5,635 nt of DNA from Ignavibacteriales bacterium (GTDB lineage: Bacteria; Bacteroidota; Ignavibacteria; UBA10030; SZUA-254). The stretch spans positions 1 through 5,635 of the forward strand of contig JACQYX010000080.1 in NCBI GenBank assembly GCA_016207985.1. The letters are read 5' to 3'. The notes beneath the pieces are model-generated. The model saw only the letters and a list, made by a program, of their open reading frames with translations, was not told the origin of the DNA and made no database searches. Position 1 is the stretch's first letter. Every line of letters begins with the position of its first letter. The position numbers were made by a program, and so were the translations under genes. Shown piece by piece: positions 1 through 5,635 of this stretch.

Positions 1-1
1 G

Positions 2-1099
2 CTAACTGATCGGGACATTTTTGCAGTCGCTTCAGAAGGAGATGATGCTTGTGGTGTCGTTTTCAATGTGAGGGAAGGAAAAATTGTGAACAGAAAACAC
101 ATTTATATGAACGGTGTGCAATCCGAGAATAAAGCTGAGGTGCTTGAACAGTTTTTAGAACGATATTATTTGGAAACGGAAGATATTCCCTCGGAAATAT
201 TGCTACCGATTGAAGTCCAAAATATGCCGACAATCCAAGAATGGTTATCTAAAAAGTCGGGAGAGAATACGAACGTTAAAGTTCCTAAGATTGGAGAAAA
301 AGCAAAATTGGTTGGGATGTGTTGGAGCAATGCGAAACTCCTTCTGGAGGAATTAAAGATTCAAAAACATAAACAATACATCCCTCACTCAGTATCATCT
401 CTTCAGCGGGATATCAGACTGCCGAAGCTACCAAGGCGAATCGAGTGTTTTGATATCTCCAATATTCAAGGAACGGATAGTGTAGCTTCGATGGTTGTGT
501 TTATTGATGGCAAGCCAAAAAAATCCGAATATAGACGATATAAAATTGAATCAGTTTACGGACCAGATGATTTTGCAAGTATCCGTGAAGTGATTAAGCG
601 ACGTTATGAACATCTTGAAGAAGACCCAAGTAAAATACCCAATCTGATAGTAGTCGATGGAGGTAAGGGGCAATTATCAAGCGCCGTTGATATTATAAAC
701 AACCTTGGGTATGTTAACGATAAATCTGAAATGAAAGATGAAAATAAAAAAAAGAACAGGTTTCAAATTATTGGACTCGCAAAAAAGTTAGAAGAAATAT
801 ATATTCCTAATGCCAGTGAACCGATAACTATTCCAAGGACTTCTTCAGGATTACGATTGCTACAACGGATTCGCAATGAAGCCCATCGATTTGCAATCGA
901 ATATCATCGTACGCTTAGAAAGAAGAGAGTTCTTCAGACAGAATTGGAAGTAATTGCGGGGATTGGGAAAAAACGTGCAATAAAATTATTAAACTTTTTC
1001 GGATCGGTTCAAGGTGTTAAATCTGCGACATATGAACAATTGAAAGAAGTTGTCGGTGAAGATCTTGCCGAGAATATAAAGAATTATTATCAGGACTAA
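2..1099 (+). CDS. uvrC: UvrABC excinuclease subunit C, C-terminal part (5' end outside window)
   Basis: UvrC makes the two incisions flanking a lesion in nucleotide excision repair, working with UvrA and UvrB on cytoplasmic DNA. The reading frame is open from position 2, so the gene enters from the left; the GTG at 68 is internal, because the 22 codons before it encode typical UvrC sequence (DRDIFAVASEGDDAC). About 365 residues of a roughly 600-residue family are visible. The GIY-YIG nuclease and most of the UVR region are missing. Seen are the RNase H-like nuclease domain with its expected acidic residues: Asp in FDIS (codon at 452), Asp-Asp in YGPDDFAS (about 566) and Asp in VVDGGKGQL (about 656), then the histidine segment EAHRFAIEYH (about 878-907). 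A C-terminal helix-hairpin-helix DNA-binding region follows (LEVIAGIGKKRAIKLL onward, from about 944). A lysine-rich stretch (DENKKKNRF) sits between the VVDGG motif and the histidine. The domain looks intact and functional; identification is secure. Confidence 0.97.
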   Translation, partial: LTDRDIFAVASEGDDACGVVFNVREGKIVNRKHIYMNGVQSENKAEVLEQFLERYYLETEDIPSEILLPIEVQNMPTIQEWLSKKSGENTNVKVPKIGEKAKLVGMCWSNAKLLLEELKIQKHKQYIPHSVSSLQRDIRLPKLPRRIECFDISNIQGTDSVASMVVFIDGKPKKSEYRRYKIESVYGPDDFASIREVIKRRYEHLEEDPSKIPNLIVVDGGKGQLSSAVDIINNLGYVNDKSEMKDENKKKNRFQIIGLAKKLEEIYIPNASEPITIPRTSSGLRLLQRIRNEAHRFAIEYHRTLRKKRVLQTELEVIAGIGKKRAIKLLNFFGSVQGVKSATYEQLKEVVGEDLAENIKNYYQD

Positions 1100-1227
1100 T
1101 GTAATATGAAATTGATTATTTACTAAAATCTTATTATTTTGATGTAGGTATTATTACTACAAAATATTTATAAAATTGCTTATAACATTTTTACACCTAT
1201 AATATTATATTTTAACAGTATAATTTT

Positions 1228-1302
1228 GTGTGTGTCTGGTTCCCGCTTCGAAATCATGGCCCTCCCACATGATTTCACCGCCGGACACACACTTTTTATT
1301 TT
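1228..1302 (+). terminator. Long imperfect hairpin followed by T-rich tract; likely terminator or structured RNA/repeat
   Basis: The outer arms 1228-1239 and 1281-1292 pair over 12 positions with one G-U wobble. An asymmetric internal loop follows (1240-1249 and 1277-1280). The inner arms 1250-1258 (GAAATCATG) and 1268-1276 (CATGATTTC) pair perfectly over 9 positions around a 9-base loop, 1259-1267. The 3' arm is followed by CTTTTTATTTTC, a U-rich tail on the + strand only, so + strand termination is the simplest reading. It would end transcription from uvrC, whose stop codon is 130 bases upstream, and insulate the tRNA. The element is longer than a usual terminator and richer in G+C than its surroundings, so a small structured RNA, a riboswitch-like leader or a dispersed palindromic repeat remains possible. 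The rest of 1100-1227 is AT-rich; I see no gene there and only a weak 5-bp hairpin (1143-1147 with 1157-1161). Confidence 0.65.
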
Positions 1303-1343
1303 CTATTCGTTCTTCATATCGATGTAAATTTTTTCCCCTGATC

Positions 1344-1374
1344 TTGGAATTCTTCCGATATTTTTTTAACTTAG
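1344..1374 (+). promoter_or_regulatory. Candidate promoter of the tRNA-Val gene
   Basis: TTGGAA (1344-1349) and TAACTT (1367-1372) are 17 bases apart. TAACTTAG (1367-1374) also differs by only one base from the Bacteroidota -7 consensus TAnnTTTG. Either reading places the start of transcription about 5-8 bases before the mature tRNA, which is a sensible leader length. The hexamers are weak by sigma-70 standards, so this rests mainly on position. Confidence 0.35.
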
Positions 1375-1383
1375 CAACTGTCT

Positions 1384-1457
1384 GGGCGATTAGCTCAGTT
1401 GGTTGGAGCGCACGGTTCACATCCGTGAGGTCATAGGTTCAAGTCCTATATCGCCCA
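1384..1457 (+). tRNA. tRNA-Val (anticodon CAC)
   Basis: A full cloverleaf can be folded by eye. The acceptor stem GGGCGAT (1384-1390) pairs with ATCGCCC (1450-1456), and the discriminator base is A1457. The D stem GCTC (1393-1396) pairs with GAGC (1406-1409). The anticodon stem CACGG (1411-1415) pairs with CCGTG (1423-1427) around the loop TTCACAT, giving anticodon CAC (1418-1420), which reads the valine codon GUG. The variable loop is AGGTC. The T stem ATAGG (1433-1437) pairs with CCTAT (1445-1449) around the T loop TTCAAGT. All four stems are fully Watson-Crick. No CCA is encoded: the bases after the discriminator are CAG, so the end would be added by CCA-adding enzyme. This is a dedicated GUG reader, so a separate UAC-anticodon valine tRNA should exist elsewhere in the genome. 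Confidence 0.96.
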
Positions 1458-1464
1458 CAGAAAC

Positions 1465-1493
1465 TTGTTGATTAACAATCATTTCGTTATATT
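1465..1493 (+). promoter_or_regulatory. Candidate promoter of the pyr operon leader
   Basis: TTGTTG (1465-1470) and TATATT (1488-1493) are 17 bases apart and lie between the tRNA and the attenuator. Initiation near 1500 would give a leader that contains the whole regulatory RNA from 1520 on. The -35 match is poor. Read-through from the tRNA promoter cannot be excluded, because no terminator is seen directly after the tRNA. Confidence 0.3.
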
Positions 1494-1519
1494 CAGCAGG
1501 TGAATATTTAAATGTATAA

Positions 1520-2186
<667 letters not shown>

Positions 2187-2187
<1 letters not shown>

Positions 2188-3107
2188 TGCCGCTCTTAAG
2201 TCGACATCTTTTAGGATTAGAAGGAGTACCGAAGGACGATATTCAACTCATACTCGATACTGCGACATCTTTTAGAGAAGTTCTTGAACGCCCTATAAAA
2301 AAGGTTCCAACGCTTCAGGGTAAAACAATCGTCAATTTATTTTTTGAAAGTTCGACCCGAACGAGGATTTCATTCGAATTGGCAGAACGCAGACTCTCGG
2401 CTGATGTCGTAAATTTTTCTGCGGATATGAGTAGTTTGAAAAAGGGGGAAACATTAAAAGATACTGCCCGAAATATTGAAGCGATGAAAATAGATATGGT
2501 CGTGATGAGACATGCAGCTTCGGGAGCTGCTGTATTTCTAAGCAAGGTGATAAATGCGATCATCATAAATGCCGGAGATGGTGCTCATGAGCATCCGACA
2601 CAAGCGTTGTTGGATATGTATTCAATCCGCGAAAAGCATGGTACGATTCAGGGACTCAAGGTCTGTATTGTTGGGGATATTTCTCACAGTCGGGTTGCAC
2701 TTTCAAATATATATGGTCTGAAGACGATGGGTGCCCGAATAGCTGTTTGTGGACCAAAGACATTGATCCCCCGATTTATTGAACAAATAGGCATAGAAAT
2801 ATTTAATAATATCGATGATGCAATTAAATGGTCTGATATTCTAAACGTTTTAAGAATTCAGTTAGAAAGACAGGATCGGGCTTTCTTTCCTTCCCTAATG
2901 GAATATCGAAAGTACTTTGCCGTAACCAGAGAACGTTTAGATAAAGCGGATAAAGTTATTACGATCATGCATCCAGGTCCAATTAATCGTGATGTCGAGT
3001 TATCTGCTGATGTTGCCGATAGTGCTCATTCTTTAATCCTTCAACAGGTTCTTAATGGGGTAGCAATCCGAATGGCAGTTCTATATTTACTTGGTACGCG
3101 AAGCTAA
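2187..3107 (+). CDS. pyrB: Aspartate carbamoyltransferase catalytic subunit
   Basis: Catalyses carbamoyl phosphate + L-aspartate to N-carbamoyl-L-aspartate and phosphate, the committed step of de novo pyrimidine synthesis, as a cytoplasmic trimer. The 306 residues match the usual catalytic chain. Carbamoyl-phosphate motif FFESSTRTRISFE is at 52-64, with Ser56-Thr57-Arg58-Thr59-Arg60. The active-site loop lysine is in SSLKKGETLKDT (82-93). HEHPTQALLD (134-143) carries the conserved His136 and Gln139. GDISHSRVALSN (163-174) carries Arg169. The aspartate-binding arginine is in LRIQLERQ (222-229), and MHPGPINRDVEL (261-272) is the C-terminal active-site loop. Every expected catalytic residue is present. 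The start ATG overlaps the pyrR stop by one base and has a good ribosome-binding site, GGAGG at 2176-2180, six bases upstream, so translation is probably coupled to pyrR. No regulatory subunit gene (pyrI) is present nearby, so control is probably by the PyrR attenuator rather than PyrI allostery. Confidence 0.97.
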
Positions 3108-3108
3108 T

Positions 3109-4392
3109 ATGAAGTTACTTTTAAAAAATGGACGAATCATTGAGCCATCACAAAAAAAAGATTTTGTTTCGGATATCTTGATTGTTAATGGAATTATAGA
3201 AAAGATTGGGTCAAATATTTCTGAAGAAAAGATTGATCAAACGATAGAACTTAATGGGAAAATTGTAGCTCCAGGATTTATAGACATGCATGTTCACCTG
3301 AGAGAGCCGGGTTTTGAATATAAAGAAACTATTGAAAGCGGTTGTTCAGCAGCAGCAACCGGAGGTTTTACTGCTGTGTGTTGCATGCCGAATACAAATC
3401 CACCGATAGACGAAGCTTCGGTCGTCAATTGGATAGTTGAGCGGTCGAAGCACGTAGATGGTGGAATTATCGATGTCTACCCGATTGCTGCGATAACAAA
3501 GAATCGGGAGGGAAAAGAACTTTCACCGATGATGGAGCTGGTTGATGCTGGTGCAGTTGGCTTCTCGGATGATGGAGCATGTGTAGAAAACGCCGAGGTT
3601 ATGCGGCGGGCAATGGAATATTCAACAATGATCAAAAAACCTATAATCCAACATCCTGAAGATATTAGCTTATCGAAAGGTGGAGTCATGAATGAAGGAT
3701 TTGTATCTACATCGTTGGGTATGCAGCCAATACCATCCATTGCTGAATCAATCATTATAGCAAGAGATGTTCAACTTGCAGAATATACCCAAGCTCAGTA
3801 TCACGCTGCACATGTGAGCTCAGGAAAATCAGTCGAGATAATTCGGACAGCAAAGAAGAAGAGTAAACAAGTAACATGTGAGGTCACGCCACACCATTTC
3901 ACTTTGACGGATGAGGATGTTCGTTCATTTGACACAAATACAAAAATGAATCCACCTCTGAGGAATCAAGACGATGTTGAAGCACTGAAAGAAGGGCTAA
4001 AGGACGGAACGATCGATGTAATAGCAACTGATCATGCACCGCACTCATTCGATGAAAAGCAAGTCGAATTCATGGTAGCACCTTTTGGTATTGTTGGATT
4101 AGAGACGGCAATCGGTTTAGCATATACTGAGCTTGTTAAAACAGGTTATTTAGACATTTATCAACTGATTGAAAAATATTCCGTTAATCCGAGAAGGATA
4201 CTCCACTTACTCCCTATCAGTATTATTGAGGGAGAGAAAGCGAATCTTACTATACTCGATCCTGATTTCGAGTGGGTTGTTGACATTCAAAAGTTTAAAT
4301 CTAAATCCAAAAATTCACCTTTCCACGGTCACAAACTATTTGGGAAAGCTTTTGCAATTATCAATAACGGTAGAATACATTTTGTCGATTGA
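3109..4392 (+). CDS. pyrC: Dihydroorotase, class I
   Basis: A zinc amidohydrolase that reversibly cyclises N-carbamoyl-L-aspartate to dihydroorotate, the step after PyrB. With ATG 3109 as start it has 427 residues, typical for the class I (Bacillus-like, about 430) form rather than the roughly 350-residue E. coli form. The metal-binding HxH is in DMHVHLREPG (His61, His63). The acidic ligand is in GFSDDG (Asp154/155), further His ligands are His182 (QHPED) and His235 (YHAAHVSS), and the catalytic Asp308 is in ATDHAPH. NPPLR (281-285) and PFGIVGLETA (325-334) are also family hallmarks. Because all metal and catalytic positions are kept, it should be active and not a pseudo-dihydroorotase. An upstream TTG at 3091 would add six residues inside pyrB; the ATG one base after the pyrB stop is the better start and begins the usual short beta strand MKLLLKNGRI. 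There is no strong ribosome-binding site, so translational coupling to pyrB is likely. No clear intrinsic terminator follows. Confidence 0.96.
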   Translation: MKLLLKNGRIIEPSQKKDFVSDILIVNGIIEKIGSNISEEKIDQTIELNGKIVAPGFIDMHVHLREPGFEYKETIESGCSAAATGGFTAVCCMPNTNPPIDEASVVNWIVERSKHVDGGIIDVYPIAAITKNREGKELSPMMELVDAGAVGFSDDGACVENAEVMRRAMEYSTMIKKPIIQHPEDISLSKGGVMNEGFVSTSLGMQPIPSIAESIIIARDVQLAEYTQAQYHAAHVSSGKSVEIIRTAKKKSKQVTCEVTPHHFTLTDEDVRSFDTNTKMNPPLRNQDDVEALKEGLKDGTIDVIATDHAPHSFDEKQVEFMVAPFGIVGLETAIGLAYTELVKTGYLDIYQLIEKYSVNPRRILHLLPISIIEGEKANLTILDPDFEWVVDIQKFKSKSKNSPFHGHKLFGKAFAIINNGRIHFVD

Positions 4393-4498
4393 TAATAATC
4401 TGTCCTAAATATTGAACGAGTCAGAGTTATAATAAGACATTATTTTGCTTTCCTTATTTCGACCATAACTTTTATCATGAATTATCAATAATAATCAA

Positions 4499-4527
4499 TT
4501 GGCATAAACTTTGAAATCTCCTTAAAC
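4499..4527 (+). promoter_or_regulatory. Candidate promoter of the lipoprotein gene (sigma-54-like or sigma-70-like)
   Basis: Two readings overlap here. As sigma-54, TGGCAT (4500-4505) and TTTGA (4511-4515) have the -24 GG and the -12 G at the consensus spacing of TGGCAC-N5-TTGC, but the final C of the GC is A. As sigma-70, TTGGCA (4499-4504, 5 of 6 matches) lies 17 bases from TTAAAC (4522-4527, 3 of 6). Either predicts a short 5' leader before the ATG at 4551. Sequence alone cannot choose between them. Confidence 0.4.
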
Positions 4528-4550
4528 GAAAAACAAATAGGAGAACATTT

Positions 4551-5357
4551 ATGCGAACAATATTTATGATTGCTATTGGTATTTTAACCATCCTCAATGG
4601 ATGCGATGATAACTGTTTACAATCCAATGTAACACCGCCATCTTCACCGCGAGGATTATACACTTTTGCAGGAGATAGATACAACGAGATATACTGGGAT
4701 GAAAATCCTGAATCGGATATTGCTGGCTACAACGTTTTTGTTTGTAATTCGTACAGCGGAAAATATCAATACCTTCGATCTACTACCCAAACATACTATG
4801 TTGATAATAGTGTTCAGAATGGTTTCACATATTACTACCGAGTTAGTGCATATGATCGGGATGAAAATGAAAGTCAGTTGAGTCGACAAATTGTGTATGC
4901 AACTCCACGTCCCGATGGATATAATGTAACTCTTCAGGACTATCGTACTTCACCGAATCTTGCAGGGTATGATTTTTCCACAAATTCGATTGGACCATAT
5001 AATGATCAATACACAGATATCTTTTTTGAATATTATGATCATATTTATTACATGGATGTCTGGGACGACACGGAAATTCAAGATATGGGATACACAAGCT
5101 CGCTTGACGAGATAATCAAGTCTCCGACAGTTGGTTGGTCGCCGACGAAAGATGTTCGCCTTATAACAGGTCATACTTATGTAATTCGTACTTGGGACTA
5201 TCATTATGCAAAAATCCGAATTATCGCGTTCTCATCCTCATATGTTGCCTTTGATTGGGCATATCAATTACAGGCAGATAATACTTGGCTCAAGATCAAT
5301 GGTGGAGATCGGAAAGTTCTGAATCTCGGCTCGGGAGCAAAATCTCGAAACTTATGA
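4551..5357 (+). CDS. Predicted lipoprotein with a fibronectin type III domain and an unknown C-terminal domain
   Basis: I recognise the architecture but not a specific family; no function is assigned. The first 18 residues are a short signal peptide (Met-Arg, hydrophobic core FMIAIGILTI) ending in the lipobox-like LNGC, so Cys18 should be lipidated and the protein anchored to a membrane, probably the outer one. Residues about 28-120 look like one fibronectin type III beta-sandwich: a proline-rich entry (TPPSSPRGL), the conserved Trp in NEIYWDENPESDIAGYNVF (45-63), and the late-strand pattern FTYYYRVSAYDRDENES (92-108) before an ATP exit. Residues about 121-260 form a second, aromatic-rich region, probably all-beta, including DIFFEYYDHIYYMDVWDD (156-173), GHTYVIRTWDYHYAKIRI (207-224) and FDWAYQLQ (234-241). 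The ATG has a good ribosome-binding site, AGGAG at 4539-4543, seven bases upstream. It is 158 bases from pyrC behind its own candidate promoter, so it is probably not part of the pyr operon. A role in surface adhesion or binding is a guess from domain type only. Confidence 0.85.
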   Translation: MRTIFMIAIGILTILNGCDDNCLQSNVTPPSSPRGLYTFAGDRYNEIYWDENPESDIAGYNVFVCNSYSGKYQYLRSTTQTYYVDNSVQNGFTYYYRVSAYDRDENESQLSRQIVYATPRPDGYNVTLQDYRTSPNLAGYDFSTNSIGPYNDQYTDIFFEYYDHIYYMDVWDDTEIQDMGYTSSLDEIIKSPTVGWSPTKDVRLITGHTYVIRTWDYHYAKIRIIAFSSSYVAFDWAYQLQADNTWLKINGGDRKVLNLGSGAKSRNL

Positions 5358-5457
5358 TTTATGAATCTACTTGGAAGCAGATAAATAAATATAACTTATC
5401 GAGGATTGCTTTTATCGTTCAGTTTGATTTTTTTATTTTTATGATGTATTTTGAAGT

Positions 5458-5635
5458 ATGATAAAATCATATTTAAAGAAAACTCTCGTTCTTCTGTTTT
5501 TTCTATTTTCATCTGGAGAATATCTTCAATCGGAGATGAACAATCAGGATGATCCTAATATCCAAAAGACCATTCAGCAGGGAAGTGTCTCCGATGATCT
5601 TGTTACAATCATCCGAAATGTAGAAGCAGGATTAC
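5458..5635 (+). CDS. Secreted protein of unknown function, N-terminal part (3' end outside window)
   Basis: An open frame of 59 codons runs from ATG 5458 off the right edge. The in-frame TGA at 5452-5454 shows that the start cannot be further left. Residues 1-20 make a signal peptide: MIKSYLKK gives the positive N-region and TLVLLFFLFSSG the hydrophobic core. No cysteine follows, so it is not an obvious lipoprotein. The mature part begins polar and acidic (SEMNNQDDPNIQKT), followed by a probable helix (SVSDDLVTIIRNVEAGL). There is no clear ribosome-binding site. I do not recognise the family from this fragment. The strong signal peptide and lack of a competing frame make a real gene likely. 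It lies 100 bases after the lipoprotein gene on the same strand, in an AT-rich gap where I see no clear promoter or terminator, so co-transcription is possible but unproven. Confidence 0.6.
   Translation, partial: MIKSYLKKTLVLLFFLFSSGEYLQSEMNNQDDPNIQKTIQQGSVSDDLVTIIRNVEAGL

Noticed and set aside
1138..1164. Small hairpin TGTAG/CTACA with T/A extensions after uvrC
   Set aside because: Only 5 clean pairs, a bulge, and no proper T-run; in AT-rich DNA this is expected by chance, and the stronger hairpin at 1228 is the better terminator.
1205..1436. Open frames on both strands (71 aa on the - strand, 68 aa on the + strand) across the hairpin and tRNA region
   Set aside because: Both overlap the tRNA and the palindrome, have no ribosome-binding site or recognisable domain, and are explained by those RNA structures.
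3091..3108. TTG at 3091 as an alternative pyrC start
   Set aside because: It lies inside pyrB and would add six residues not typical of the family; ATG 3109 right after the pyrB stop is the normal start.
4169..4408. Plus-strand open frame of 79 aa overlapping the pyrC 3' end
   Set aside because: The pyrC frame encodes conserved dihydroorotase C-terminal sequence through its stop at 4392; the alternative frame is low-complexity Leu/Ser/Ile-rich shadow.
4388..4489. Inverted repeat ATTGATAAT (4388-4396) / ATTATCAAT (4481-4489) in the pyrC-lipoprotein gap
   Set aside because: Nine A/T-dominated bases 84 bases apart with no extension; likely chance in AT-rich intergenic sequence.
4475..5204. Several overlapping short frames on both strands over the lipoprotein gene
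   Set aside because: The 268-residue frame has a ribosome-binding site, signal peptide, lipobox and a fibronectin III pattern; the others have none of these.

Overview
The window looks like a chromosomal segment of an AT-rich bacterium, probably Gram-negative. The sequence alone does not fix the lineage. UvrC sequence style, a fibronectin-III surface lipoprotein, a tRNA without an encoded CCA end and patchy Shine-Dalgarno use all point loosely to the Bacteroidota/Ignavibacteria/KSB1 (FCB) neighbourhood; this is inference. All genes that can be supported lie on the + strand.

Layout. Positions 2-1099 hold the C-terminal part of uvrC (nucleotide excision repair), cut by the left window edge. 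Next comes an AT-rich intergenic stretch containing one very strong, GC-richer imperfect palindrome followed by a T-run (1228-1302), then a tRNA-Val gene with anticodon CAC (1384-1457). Between the tRNA and pyrR lies a leader with every part of a PyrR-type transcription attenuator: a PyrR-binding hairpin with a CNGNGA hexaloop, a mutually exclusive antiterminator pairing, and an intrinsic terminator (1520-1622).

The tightly packed operon pyrR-pyrB-pyrC (1636-4392) follows. PyrB makes carbamoyl-aspartate and PyrC cyclises it to dihydroorotate, which are two consecutive steps of de novo UMP synthesis. PyrR very likely senses UMP/UTP and closes the loop by binding the leader RNA of its own operon. 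pyrR and pyrB overlap by one base, and pyrB and pyrC are separated by one base.

After a 158-base gap with a plausible promoter (readable as sigma-54-like or sigma-70-like) comes a 268-residue predicted lipoprotein with one fibronectin type III domain and an unrecognised C-terminal domain (4551-5357). The window ends inside a second secreted-protein gene starting at 5458, of which 59 codons are visible.

The core genes are ordinary housekeeping genes. The points most worth a second look are the complete PyrR attenuator with a covarying loop stem, the unexplained long hairpin after uvrC, and the two uncharacterised exported proteins at the right end. I found no CRISPR array, insertion sequence, toxin-antitoxin pair or other clear defence or mobile system.
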